The notes: generated from the letters alone by a model not told the origin. A stretch of DNA of 64,000 nt from SIG607 sp045646245 (GCA_045646245.1 JAZRKJ010000083.1:1-64000), one strand, 5' to 3'; positions 35,861 to 44,031 are shown, counted from the first letter of the stretch. Numbers and translations are program-made.

Positions 35861-36985
35861 ATGAATAATTTTAATTTGGTGGCGCCTTGCCTTTTTGGTA
35901 TTGAGGGTATTGCCGCAGAAGAATTTAAAAGAATGGGTTTTGAAAACGTTACCGCCGAAAACGGAAGAGTATTGCTTTCGGGGAATGAAAATATGCTTGT
36001 AAGGGCAAATCTTAATTCCCGTTTTGCGGAGCGTATACTTATAAATATGGGCGAGTTTGACGCTATTACCTTTACTGAACTGTTTGATAACGTAAAGGCT
36101 TTGCCTTGGGAGAATTTTGTCGGTAAAGACGATGCTTTTCCCGTTAACGGTTGGAGTATAAACTCCCAACTTTCAAGCATTCCCGACTGTCAGTCCATAA
36201 TAAAAAAAGCAATAGTCGAAAGGCTTAAGCTTAAATACAACGTTTCATGGTTTAAAGAGTCCGATACTGAATACAGAATTCGTTTTTCTATTCACAAGAA
36301 CCGCGTTACTATGATGATAGATACTTCCGGAGAAGGTCTTCATAAACGTGGTTACAGAAGAAATTCTAACGCAGCCCCCCTTAAAGAAACCTTGGCGGCG
36401 GCTATTTGCGATATGGCGCGTATTTTTCCGGATACTGTTTGCTTTGACCCGTTTTGCGGTTCGGGTACGCTTCTGATTGAAGCGGCTATGATGGCAAAGA
36501 AAATGGCACCTGGGCTTCGCCGTAGCTTTGCTGCAGAACGTTTTCCTTTTATTGACGGAAAGGTATGGCAGGAAGAGAGAGGTCTTGCGCAATCGAAAAT
36601 TTTGACCGATATTGACTTTACTGCTACAGGCTTTGATATTGACCTAAATGCCGTAGAACTTACCCTTCGTAACGCTAAATTTGCGGGTGTGGATAAATAC
36701 GTGCGTGCAAGTGTAGCTGACGTTAAGGATTTCATACCGCCAAAAGAAAGATGTCTGGTTCTTGCAAATCCACCTTACGGTGAACGTTTACTTGATGTTC
36801 GTGCGGCAGAGGAGCTTTACAAAATTATGGGTGAAAGGTTTATAAACGGGGACGGTCAAAAATATTTTATTATAAGCCCTCACGATGAATTTGAAAAATT
36901 CTTCGGTAATGTTGCCGATAAACGAAGAAAATTGTATAACGGAATGATAAAATGTCAGTTGTTTATGTATTTTAAACAGAGGTAG
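35861..36985 (+). CDS. THUMP-domain class I SAM-dependent rRNA methyltransferase (RlmL/YpsC-like)
   Basis: 374 aa. N-terminal ferredoxin-like/THUMP part (LVAPCLFGIEGIAAEEF, residues 4-160), then the Rossmann methyltransferase with FDPFCGSGTLLIEAA, the YGERL catalytic motif LANPPYGERL, and the CxxC-free C-terminus. These enzymes make m2G in 23S rRNA. AAGGAG precedes the ATG. Confidence 0.88.
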   Translation: MNNFNLVAPCLFGIEGIAAEEFKRMGFENVTAENGRVLLSGNENMLVRANLNSRFAERILINMGEFDAITFTELFDNVKALPWENFVGKDDAFPVNGWSINSQLSSIPDCQSIIKKAIVERLKLKYNVSWFKESDTEYRIRFSIHKNRVTMMIDTSGEGLHKRGYRRNSNAAPLKETLAAAICDMARIFPDTVCFDPFCGSGTLLIEAAMMAKKMAPGLRRSFAAERFPFIDGKVWQEERGLAQSKILTDIDFTATGFDIDLNAVELTLRNAKFAGVDKYVRASVADVKDFIPPKERCLVLANPPYGERLLDVRAAEELYKIMGERFINGDGQKYFIISPHDEFEKFFGNVADKRRKLYNGMIKCQLFMYFKQR

Positions 36986-36989
36986 AATT

Positions 36990-37913
36990 ATGAGATATGC
37001 TTTTATAATTAACCCTGCCGCAGGAAAGGGAAAAGCGTTAAAAGAGCTTGGTATTCATATTGCCGAATACTGTTCTCTTCACAAACTTGAATATTCTGTT
37101 CAAATTACCAAAGCACCGGGGGATGCTAAACGTTTTGCAAACGAACACGCCAAAAGAGGTGACGACGTTACCGTTTTTCTGGCGGGTGGCGAAGGCACCG
37201 TTTTTGAAGCGCTTAACGGAGTTTTCGGTTATGATAACGTTACTCTTGCGGTTATTCCCATTGGGTCTGCTAATGATTTTCTTAAGTTTTTCCCAAAAGA
37301 AAAAAAGGCGGCTTTTCGTGATTTAGAAGACCAGATTGCAGGAAGCCCTATTAAAATGGACGTTATAAAAGCAGGGGATTATTATTGCCTTAACGGTTGT
37401 TCGGCGGGTATGGATGCTATTGTGGCAAAATATATGTCAGGTTTCCGCCGTTTGCCTTTGGTAAACGGTTCAATGGCTTATAATCTTGCTATTGTAAAAT
37501 GCTTTTTGGGTAAAATAGGTTGCCGACTTACTTTAAAAGCCGATGGAAAAGATTTAGGAACTAAAGAATGTCTTTTCGCCGTAGTTGCAAACGGTCCGGC
37601 TTACGGAGGAGGTTTTTTGGCGGCTAAAGAAGCTGTTCCTTTTGACGGTGAACTAAACTTTACTATAGTTGATAAAATAAGTAAACTTAAAATTTTAAGG
37701 TTTATTGGTAAATATAAAAAGGGTGATGTTGACGGACTTAATTTTGTGCGTAAAGAAAAAGGTCAAAGCTTTTCAGTTAGTTCTGATGTACCCGTACCTG
37801 TTAACCTTGACGGAGAAATTTTTGAAATAAAACAAATGGATTTCAGTATAATTAAAAGCGGCGTAAAATTCCTTATTCCCAATTCAGTACGCAAAAATCT
37901 GTTAATAAATTGA
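36990..37913 (+). CDS. Diacylglycerol kinase family lipid kinase
   Basis: 307 aa. The DAGK catalytic fold shows FIINPAAGKGKA, the nucleotide loop LAGGEGTVFEAL (GGDGT in most members; here Asp is Glu) and IPIGSANDFLKFF. It would phosphorylate diacylglycerol or a similar lipid, recycling the diacylglycerol released by LTA-synthase-type enzymes such as the one at 6241. AGAGGTAG lies upstream. Confidence 0.85.
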   Translation: MRYAFIINPAAGKGKALKELGIHIAEYCSLHKLEYSVQITKAPGDAKRFANEHAKRGDDVTVFLAGGEGTVFEALNGVFGYDNVTLAVIPIGSANDFLKFFPKEKKAAFRDLEDQIAGSPIKMDVIKAGDYYCLNGCSAGMDAIVAKYMSGFRRLPLVNGSMAYNLAIVKCFLGKIGCRLTLKADGKDLGTKECLFAVVANGPAYGGGFLAAKEAVPFDGELNFTIVDKISKLKILRFIGKYKKGDVDGLNFVRKEKGQSFSVSSDVPVPVNLDGEIFEIKQMDFSIIKSGVKFLIPNSVRKNLLIN

Positions 37914-37932
37914 AAATAATATAGATTAGTAC

Positions 37933-37960
37933 TTGATTTTTGGAAAAATAAGGTTACAAT
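37933..37960 (+). promoter_or_regulatory. Promoter of groES-groEL
   Basis: TTGATT (37933-37938), 16-nt spacer, TACAAT (37955-37960), placed so the transcript would begin at the CIRCE repeat. Confidence 0.75.
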
Positions 37961-37965
37961 ATATC

Positions 37966-37992
37966 TTAGCACTCGTTGTTACAGAGTGCTAA
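37966..37992 (+). promoter_or_regulatory. CIRCE element (HrcA operator)
   Basis: TTAGCACTC-N9-GAGTGCTAA matches the CIRCE consensus at every position. It starts 5 nt after the -10, so HrcA would block groESL transcription until heat shock. hrcA itself is not in this window. Confidence 0.98.
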
Positions 37993-38026
37993 CTCAGAGA
38001 GTAATTATTTATTGGAGGTATATATT

Positions 38027-38314
38027 ATGACTATTAAACCTTTGGCTGACAAAGTGGTTACCCGCTTAACCGAAGCGGAAGAAACTACTAAAAGCGGTAT
38101 TATTCTTACCGCAGCCGCAAAAGAAAAACCCCAAGTGGCAGAAGTAATTGCGGTAGGTCCCGGCGCTTATGATAAAAACGGCAATCTTATTCCTATGACC
38201 GTTAAGGTAGGGGATAAGGTTCTCGTTGCTAAATATTCCGGCACCGAAGTTAAGCTTGACGGCGAAGAGTACAGCATTGTTGCTCTTGCAGATATTTTGG
38301 CTATTGTAGAATAA
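38027..38314 (+). CDS. groES: Co-chaperonin GroES
   Basis: 95 aa from ATG 38027, with GGAGG 8 nt upstream, giving the canonical MTIKPLADKVV start; earlier in-frame codons lie in the CIRCE. The mobile loop (EAEETTKSGIIL, residues ~14-25) and the VAKYSGTEVKLDGEEY region are normal. It caps the GroEL cage. Confidence 0.97.
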   Translation: MTIKPLADKVVTRLTEAEETTKSGIILTAAAKEKPQVAEVIAVGPGAYDKNGNLIPMTVKVGDKVLVAKYSGTEVKLDGEEYSIVALADILAIVE

Positions 38315-38332
38315 TTTAAGGAGATTTTTGTT

Positions 38333-39970
38333 ATGGCTAAAGAAATTATTTTCGGCGAAGACGCCAGAAAAGCGTTACAAGCAGGTGTTGACCAACTTGC
38401 AAACGCAGTAAAGGTTACTTTGGGTCCTAAGGGCAGAAACGTAGTTTTGGATAAAAAATACGGTTCTCCTCTTATTACCAACGACGGCGTTACTATCGCA
38501 AAGGATATTGAACTTGATGACCCCTTCCAGAATATGGGCGCTCAGCTTGTTAAGGAAGTATCGGTTAAGACTAACGATGCCGCAGGCGACGGTACTACCA
38601 CCGCTACCGTTCTTGCTCAGGCACTTATCTGTGAAGGTATGAAAAACGTTGCCGCAGGCGCAAACCCCATGGTAATCAAAAAGGGTATTGCAAAGGCTGT
38701 TGATATTGCCGTAGAAACCGTTGTTGCAAATTCTAAAAAGGTTACCTGCAGTGAAGATATAGCGCGTGTTGCCACCGTTTCCGCAGGGGACGAAACTATT
38801 GGTAAGCTTATTGCCGAAGCTATGGAAAAGGTTACTGCTGACGGCGTTATTACCGTTGAAGAATCCAAAACTGCCGACACTTATATCGACGTAGTTGAAG
38901 GTATGCAGTTCGACAGAGGTTATATTACCCCTTATATGGCTACCGATACCGATAAAATGGAAGCAATTATCGACGATGCTCTTATTCTTATTACCGATAA
39001 GAAAATTTCTTCTATTCAGGAAATTCTGCCTTTACTTGAACAAATCGTTCAAACCGGTAAAAAGCTTGTTATTATTGCCGAAGATATTGAAGGCGACGCC
39101 CTTTCCAACCTTATTATCAATAAGCTTCGTGGCGTATTTACCTGTGTTGGCGTTAAGGCTCCCGGTTTTGGCGACAGAAGAAAAGAAATGCTTCGTGATA
39201 TTGCTATTCTTACCGGCGGTGAAGTTATCACCGAAGAATTAGGTCTGGACCTTAAGGAAACCACCATTGATATGCTTGGCCGTGCCGCTCAGGTTAAGGT
39301 TGGTAAAGAAACCACCGTTATTGTAGACGGCGCAGGTGATAAAGCTCTTATCAGTGACAGAATCGGTCAGATAAAGAGTCAGCTTGAAGTTACCACTTCT
39401 GATTTCGACAAAGAAAAACTTCAGGAACGTCTTGCTAAGCTTGCAGGCGGTGTTGCTGTTGTTAAGGTTGGCGCCGCTACCGAAATCGAAATGAAGGAAA
39501 AGAAATTGCGTATTGAAGACGCTCTTTCTGCTACCAAGGCCGCCGTTGAAGAGGGTATTGTTGCAGGCGGTGGCGTTGCACTCGTTAACGCTATCAATTC
39601 CGTAAAGGCTCTTCTTGATGCTACCGAAGGCGACGAAAAGACAGGTGTGCTTATTGTTCTTAAGTCTCTTGAAGCACCTATCCGTCAAATTGCCGCTAAC
39701 GCAGGTCTTGAAGGTTCTGTAATAGTTGATAAAATCGTTAGCGCTGGCAAACCCAATTACGGCTTCGACGCATATAAGGAAGTATATACCGATATGATTG
39801 AAGCAGGTATCGTTGACCCCACAAAGGTTACCCGTTCCGCACTTCAGAATGCCGCTTCGGTTGCCGCTATGGTTCTTACAACCGAAACCTTGGTTGCAGA
39901 TAAAAAGGAAGATGCAGCTGCCGCTAACGCTGCCGCAGCCGCCGCTGCCGCACAAGGCGGAATGTACTAA
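38333..39970 (+). CDS. groEL: Chaperonin GroEL
   Basis: 545 aa. ATP-binding elements GDGTTTATVLAQ and VTLGPKGRNVV, apical and hinge regions all present. The C-terminal tail is an alanine-rich run ending QGGMY rather than the repeated GGM of many relatives. AAGGAG precedes the ATG; groES is 18 nt upstream. Confidence 0.98.
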   Translation: MAKEIIFGEDARKALQAGVDQLANAVKVTLGPKGRNVVLDKKYGSPLITNDGVTIAKDIELDDPFQNMGAQLVKEVSVKTNDAAGDGTTTATVLAQALICEGMKNVAAGANPMVIKKGIAKAVDIAVETVVANSKKVTCSEDIARVATVSAGDETIGKLIAEAMEKVTADGVITVEESKTADTYIDVVEGMQFDRGYITPYMATDTDKMEAIIDDALILITDKKISSIQEILPLLEQIVQTGKKLVIIAEDIEGDALSNLIINKLRGVFTCVGVKAPGFGDRRKEMLRDIAILTGGEVITEELGLDLKETTIDMLGRAAQVKVGKETTVIVDGAGDKALISDRIGQIKSQLEVTTSDFDKEKLQERLAKLAGGVAVVKVGAATEIEMKEKKLRIEDALSATKAAVEEGIVAGGGVALVNAINSVKALLDATEGDEKTGVLIVLKSLEAPIRQIAANAGLEGSVIVDKIVSAGKPNYGFDAYKEVYTDMIEAGIVDPTKVTRSALQNAASVAAMVLTTETLVADKKEDAAAANAAAAAAAAQGGMY

Positions 39971-39981
39971 TTAAGCTTTTT

Positions 39982-40006
39982 AACCGCTTCGAAAGAAGCG
40001 GTTTTT
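39982..40006 (+). terminator. Rho-independent terminator of groESL
   Basis: Perfect AACCGCTTC/GAAGCGGTT stem with a GAAA loop and a T run. Confidence 0.93.
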
Positions 40007-40045
40007 ACTTTTATAAAATTATTTTCAAAAAAGCAAAAATTAAGG

Positions 40046-40077
40046 TTGACAAATAAAACCTCTTGTGGTAATATAAT
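40046..40077 (+). promoter_or_regulatory. Promoter of tRNA-Leu
   Basis: Perfect TTGACA (40046-40051). The -10 is either TAATAT at 40069-40074 (17-nt spacer) or TATAAT at 40072-40077 (20-nt spacer). The tRNA begins at 40090. Confidence 0.7.
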
Positions 40078-40089
40078 TAAGTCGCAAAT

Positions 40090-40174
40090 GCGGATGTGCT
40101 GGAATAGGCAGACAGGCACGTTTGAGGGGCGTGTGTCGAACGACGTATGGGTTCAAGTCCCATTATCCGCACCA
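40090..40174 (+). tRNA. tRNA-Leu (anticodon GAG)
   Basis: Acceptor stem GCGGATG/TATCCGC (one G-U pair), D arm with TGG...AGGCAGA, anticodon stem CACGT/GCGTG around loop TTGAGGG (anticodon GAG), a class II long variable arm (GTCG.AAC.GAC), T arm ATGGG-TTCAAGT-CCCAT, discriminator A and encoded CCA. Reads CUC/CUU. Confidence 0.96.
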
Positions 40175-40206
40175 AAATCCCGTTCACGAAAGTGGACGGG
40201 ATTTTA
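40175..40206 (+). terminator. Terminator of the tRNA gene
   Basis: AAATCCCGTTCAC pairs with GTGGACGGGATTT (one G-T pair), GAAA loop, followed by TTACTTTTT. Confidence 0.88.
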
Positions 40207-40210
40207 CTTT

Positions 40211-40341
40211 TTACTTCTTACCTCTTCACTCTTACCTCAAATAAAGTATGATACGGGATTTTTGGGAAGTAATAAGTAAGAAGTAATAGGTAATAAGTTC
40301 GGTGTGGCTTCGCCACGAATTATATTATAATGCTACGCATT
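40211..40341. repeat. Short-repeat and mini-hairpin region after the tRNA
   Basis: A pyrimidine-rich run, TTACTTCTTAC (40211-40221), recurs inverted as GTAAGAAGTAA (40276-40286) amid degenerate AGTAATA/GGTAATA units. Then come two 3-nt-loop hairpins, GTGGC-TTC-GCCAC (40304-40316) and AATGC-TAC-GCATT (40329-40341). The second runs into the promoter of the following ORF. This is typical of dispersed intergenic repeats rather than coding sequence. Confidence 0.6.
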
Positions 40342-40368
40342 GATTTATTTCCGCTTTTATGCTATAAT
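40340..40368 (+). promoter_or_regulatory. Extended -10 promoter of the 128-aa ORF
   Basis: TTGATT (40340-40345), 17-nt spacer, TGC-TATAAT (-10 at 40363-40368). The -35 begins inside the second mini-hairpin of the repeat region. Confidence 0.75.
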
Positions 40369-40401
40369 TAGAAAAATGAATCTTACTTAAAGGAGATTAC
40401 T

Positions 40402-40788
40402 ATGAAAATTCTTGAAATAGACTATGATTATTATTACTATCCGCAAGAAATTTCTTGCATTGACGATTTTATCAAATACGCAAATGACAATTACAATTCG
40501 TTTATTAAATTAACGAGATTTGAGACTGAAAATTGTGCCTTTCCGTATTTCATTGGCGAAGAAACTAAAGAAGTTTATGTTAATATTGCCACCATGGAGA
40601 AAATCACAGAAGCGGAAGTAACAGTTCTTTGTCGTTTGGATTATGATATTCGTCTTGAACAGGTTGTAAAAAAGAAATGTATTGATTGCGTTCATTACGA
40701 AGAAGATGCTGAAGGAGATAATCTTAAAGGCCATCGCGAAAAAATATCCCTCGATGGTGAATGTTGGGGATACGAAAAGAAAAAATAA
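40402..40788 (+). CDS. Hypothetical acidic protein with C-terminal Cys/His cluster
   Basis: 128 aa, unrecognised. It starts with a tyrosine-rich stretch (DYDYYYY), is acidic overall, and ends with CIDCVHY...GECWGYEKKK, a CxxCxH plus distal Cys arrangement that could bind zinc. It has a strong promoter and AAAGGAG before the ATG, so it is probably expressed. It stands alone between two mini-hairpin repeat elements beside a tRNA, which fits an acquired accessory gene. Confidence 0.65.
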   Translation: MKILEIDYDYYYYPQEISCIDDFIKYANDNYNSFIKLTRFETENCAFPYFIGEETKEVYVNIATMEKITEAEVTVLCRLDYDIRLEQVVKKKCIDCVHYEEDAEGDNLKGHREKISLDGECWGYEKKK

Positions 40789-40843
40789 AGAAAATCAGGT
40801 TTTCAGACCAGTTCTTTTTCGGACACGAATGACAAAAGACTAG

Positions 40844-40928
40844 TATGTAATCGCCGTCAGGCGAATGGAATCACGCGTCAGCGTGTATGGCATCACCGCA
40901 GGTGCATTTCCTTCGGATTGATTACATA
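40844..40928. repeat. 85-bp multi-hairpin element with terminal inverted repeats
   Basis: The ends are TATGTAATC (40844-40852) and GATTACATA (40920-40928), a perfect 9-bp inverted repeat. Inside, in series, are CGCC-GTCA-GGCG, CACGC-GTCA-GCGTG, CACC-GCA-GGTG and TCC-TTC-GGA, separated by AATGGAAT- and TATGGCAT-like spacers. The whole could fold as a multi-branched structure. It encodes no protein. It looks like a miniature repeat element or a structured RNA module. Confidence 0.7.
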
Positions 40929-40936
40929 TTAAGATT

Positions 40937-40978
40937 AAAAGCAACTCCTAAGTTTTGAATTGCTTAGGAGTTGCTTTT
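40937..40978 (-). terminator. Terminator of the araC-type gene, containing its stop codon
   Basis: A perfect 16-bp stem, AAAAGCAACTCCTAAG with CTTAGGAGTTGCTTTT, around a 10-nt loop. The TAA of the - strand regulator (40964-40966) lies inside the stem. The T-rich end faces either direction, so it may serve both strands. Confidence 0.88.
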
Positions 40979-41719
40979 GTTTTTTGCGAACTGTGTGGGA
41001 GTGATACCGGCGTATTGTTTGAAGATTTTACTGAATGAGTAAATGGAATCAAAACCCAGTTTAGCCGATATTTCTCCAATATCTGCAACATCGTATAAAA
41101 GCATACTTTTTGCTTTTTCTATTCGGTATCGGTTTTTATAGGTGATGGGCGACATTTTATATTCACGTATAAAATATCTTCTAAGCTGTGACTGACTCAT
41201 AAAGCAAAGGTCAGCAAGGGTTTGAATGTCAATTTTTTTGGCACAATGACTCTCTATGTATTCAACCGCCGCACTGATTCTGCTGTCAACCTCAGATGAT
41301 TTTTTCTGTTTCAAAGGAATATAAGAACAAAGGGTATAAAGAGTTCCAAGTGCCCTTAAATGCTTAGCCGTATTATTGACACCGTAGTTTTCAATTATCT
41401 CTTTAAGATTTTTTTCAGCGTTATCTATGCCTATAATTTTTTGAGGACAAAGCGTCACGGGGAAATCCGACGACTCTAAGGCAAATTCTGCCTGATGGCA
41501 GTAGGTGTTTTCGCTTGTTACTTCATAACTGTATACGGCACCTTTGGGAATGTAGACTAAATCGCCGCTTTTAGCGGTAAAGGTTTCTTTATTAAAAGTG
41601 TAACGGTATTCGCCATTTGATATATACAAAAAAGTATGCTGCGGTCTTCCGTTTACACGCATTATTTTGTTTCTTGGTTCATAGCTCATTGCGAAGAGAA
41701 GTGAAACGTTTATTTCCAA
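40964..41719 (-). CDS. AraC-family transcriptional regulator
   Basis: About 251 aa. An N-terminal cupin-like sensor (GRPQHTFLYISNGEYRYTF, SGDLVYIPKGAVYSYEV) precedes two C-terminal helix-turn-helices (IDIQTLADLCFMSQSQLRRYF and IGEISAKLGFDSIYSFSKIFK, ending AGITPTQF). I chose TTG 41719 because AGGTGG lies 8 nt upstream; a GTG at 41731 overlaps that site. It is divergent from the sugar-acid genes and is the likely inducer-dependent activator of them. Confidence 0.85.
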   Translation of the reverse strand: MEINVSLLFAMSYEPRNKIMRVNGRPQHTFLYISNGEYRYTFNKETFTAKSGDLVYIPKGAVYSYEVTSENTYCHQAEFALESSDFPVTLCPQKIIGIDNAEKNLKEIIENYGVNNTAKHLRALGTLYTLCSYIPLKQKKSSEVDSRISAAVEYIESHCAKKIDIQTLADLCFMSQSQLRRYFIREYKMSPITYKNRYRIEKAKSMLLYDVADIGEISAKLGFDSIYSFSKIFKQYAGITPTQFAKNKSNS

Positions 41720-41745
41720 ATCAACCACCACCTTTATATGAGTGA

Positions 41746-41775
41746 ATTATACACCGAATAACAGATGAATGTCAA
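41746..41775 (-). promoter_or_regulatory. Promoter of the araC-type gene
   Basis: On the - strand TTGACA (41775-41770), 18-nt spacer, TATAAT (41751-41746): both hexamers are consensus. Flanking repeats (ATATGCGT near 41779 and ATATACGC near 41797) are possible regulator half-sites. Confidence 0.8.
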
Positions 41776-41869
41776 TAATATGCGTGAATTTGCAAAATAT
41801 ACGCTTGATTTATATATTCCTATTTATTGTTTTGTGTTATAAAATAGCTTTAAAGGAGTTGAAATAACT

Positions 41870-42634
41870 ATGAGTACGGTTTTTGTAACTGCAGGCACTA
41901 AAAATACAGGATATGCCATTGCAGAAAAATTTGCAAAAGAAGGCTATAACGTGGCAATATCCGGCAGAATGGAATGTGAAATTAAAGAAGCAGAAAAGTC
42001 ACTTTCCAAAAAATACGGTGTTAAGACAAAGGGCTACGTTCTCGAAATTACAGATTATAAAAATGTTAAATCTGTTTTTGCGGAAATTAAAAAGGATTTC
42101 GGCGGTCTTGATATATTTGTCGCTAATGCGGCAAATCTCGGTGTAGATATGAAGTTTTTAACCATTACAGAAGAAGAATTCGACTCGGTGGTTGATACTA
42201 ACTTAAAAGGCTCGTTTTTCTGCGCTCAACAAGCTGCTCTTATTATGAAAGAGCAGGGTAAGGGTTCTATTATATTTATAAGCTCGGTTCATTCCAAGCA
42301 GGCTGTTTTCGGTAGAAGTCTTTATACCGCTTCAAAGGGTGGTATAAATGCACTTTCAAAAGCAATGTCCATTGAACTTGCGCAGTACGGAATCAGAAGC
42401 AACTGTATAATAGCAGGTGCTATAAGAACAAATCGCTGGGATAACTTTACAGAGGAACAAGAGGCCGAAAAACGTGCCAACTGGCCCCTCGGCATTGAGA
42501 GCACGGGAGAAGACGTCGCAAACGGTGTGTTCTATCTCGGCTCTGACCTTTCAAAAACCGTTACGGGAACAGAACTTACGATAGATTCCGGTATACTTAA
42601 CTGCTTGTTGCCTTATAAGGAAATGTGTAAATAA
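41870..42634 (+). CDS. SDR-family oxidoreductase
   Basis: 254 aa, classical short-chain dehydrogenase. The nucleotide loop is TAGTKNTGYAIA (variant of TGxxxGxG), with ANAAN near 92, catalytic Ser in ISSVHS near 144 and YTASK (Tyr/Lys) near 157. It should oxidise or reduce a sugar or sugar acid with NAD(P). First gene of the catabolic set; AAAGGAG lies upstream. Confidence 0.85.
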   Translation: MSTVFVTAGTKNTGYAIAEKFAKEGYNVAISGRMECEIKEAEKSLSKKYGVKTKGYVLEITDYKNVKSVFAEIKKDFGGLDIFVANAANLGVDMKFLTITEEEFDSVVDTNLKGSFFCAQQAALIMKEQGKGSIIFISSVHSKQAVFGRSLYTASKGGINALSKAMSIELAQYGIRSNCIIAGAIRTNRWDNFTEEQEAEKRANWPLGIESTGEDVANGVFYLGSDLSKTVTGTELTIDSGILNCLLPYKEMCK

Positions 42635-42649
42635 AGGTGGATTGAAGAC

Positions 42650-44011
42650 ATGAACAAAATAGGAACACTGAAAACTTATACCTCTAAAGAAATTGACAAA
42701 TCATACGTTAGCATTGATTTTTGTTGCTTAGACAGAGAATTATTCAAACCCGAAAAATGTTACGAGCTGCTTGGAAAGACGGGAATCAAACACGCGCGTT
42801 GTCAGACCGGCTGGAGCAGATGTGAAAAAGAAAAGGGTGTATATACCTTTGATTGGCTCGACTCGGTTATCGACAATTTATGTGAGCAGGGCGTAACTCC
42901 GTGGCTTTCGGTTACCTACGGAAACCCGGTTTATATGCCCGATTGTCCTAATCCAACCGGTGTTGGTTGCGTTCCTCTTTATTATGGCGAGGAAACCTTA
43001 ACTGCTTGGAAAAATTTCGTCTTCGAGATTGCAAGTCGCTATAAAGACCGCGTTACCTATTACGAAATCTGGTGCGAGGCAAACTCGCCGGCGTTTTGGC
43101 ATCCTACAGTACCCGACGGCGCTGAGTACGGAAAGCTTTTCAATATCACCGCAGAGGTTATTCGCTCGGTTCAGCCCGATGCAAAATTCGTCTGCAACGT
43201 CGCGGGCGCCCATGCGTTTAAATTTTTAAATAGCTTTTTTGATACCGTAAAAAAAGAATATTTAAACGTTTTTGCATACCACGTATATACAAAGGTACCC
43301 GAATATAGAACTGCCGAGTCAATCGCGCAGGTTCGTAAAATGCTAAGTAGCAAAGGCTTTGCCAATGTTGAGTTTTGGCAAGGAGAATCAGGCTATCCTT
43401 CCTGGGCGTATGAGGGTCATTGGCTGGTAAAAGAGGGCTGTGATGACGAAATCGCCCAAGCGGTGTATCAGCTTCGCAGATATTTTATCGACGCTTCCAT
43501 CGGTGTAACCCGCAGTTCCTTCTTCCAAATGGCGGATATATGGGAAGGCTCTTATGCTACAACCTCCAAAGTTGTAAAGAAAGCCGCTGCACACGGCATT
43601 TTAAACGGTCTTACCTACACTCCGAAAAAATCTTACGAAACAATAACCAATCTTTCGACTATATTCAGCGGAGATATAAAGCCAACCGAAAATTTTATGC
43701 TTGTGGATATTGATTCAAAATCTCCCGTAGATATGATTGCCTGCCAAAAGATGACCTTCGAAAAGGATGACATACCCTTGTATGCGTATTACTATCCATC
43801 AAATCTGTCAGACCGTACAGAAATAACCTATAACGCAACCATAATAGTCTTAAACGCTTTTGAAAATCCTGTTTTAATTGATCCAATGAGTGGAGAAGTA
43901 TTTGAAGCGGAAAAACCAAACTTTTCGGGTTATGGTTGTTACGCATATAAATTGCCTATAAAGGAATATCCTCTGGTTTTAACCGATAAAAAAGTTTTTG
44001 AAATTGTTTAA
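42650..44011 (+). CDS. Clan-A glycoside hydrolase (GH39-like)
   Basis: 453 aa, no signal peptide. TIM-barrel glycosidase features: HARCQTGWSRCEKEKG near 50, catalytic acid/base Glu143 in YEIWCEANSP (a Cys stands where many relatives have Asn in the WNE triad), and nucleophile Glu246 in FWQGESGYPSW, followed by a small beta-sandwich C-terminal domain. GH39 (beta-xylosidase/iduronidase type) is the closest family I recognise, but GH family and substrate need a search. Cytoplasmic location implies action on imported oligosaccharides. Confidence 0.72.
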   Translation: MNKIGTLKTYTSKEIDKSYVSIDFCCLDRELFKPEKCYELLGKTGIKHARCQTGWSRCEKEKGVYTFDWLDSVIDNLCEQGVTPWLSVTYGNPVYMPDCPNPTGVGCVPLYYGEETLTAWKNFVFEIASRYKDRVTYYEIWCEANSPAFWHPTVPDGAEYGKLFNITAEVIRSVQPDAKFVCNVAGAHAFKFLNSFFDTVKKEYLNVFAYHVYTKVPEYRTAESIAQVRKMLSSKGFANVEFWQGESGYPSWAYEGHWLVKEGCDDEIAQAVYQLRRYFIDASIGVTRSSFFQMADIWEGSYATTSKVVKKAAAHGILNGLTYTPKKSYETITNLSTIFSGDIKPTENFMLVDIDSKSPVDMIACQKMTFEKDDIPLYAYYYPSNLSDRTEITYNATIIVLNAFENPVLIDPMSGEVFEAEKPNFSGYGCYAYKLPIKEYPLVLTDKKVFEIV

Positions 44012-44031
44012 TCTATGAAAGCGATAACACT

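Noticed and set aside
39239..39955. 238-codon - strand frame opposite groEL
   Set aside because: Cys/Asn-rich translation with no domain, wholly inside a highly conserved gene on the other strand.
40046..40279. Open frame running through the tRNA-Leu gene
   Set aside because: It covers a canonical tRNA with promoter and terminator, so it is not coding.
40844..40928. CRISPR-like series of short repeats
   Set aside because: The units differ in sequence and length, each is its own hairpin, there are no spacers of uniform size, and no cas gene is in the window.
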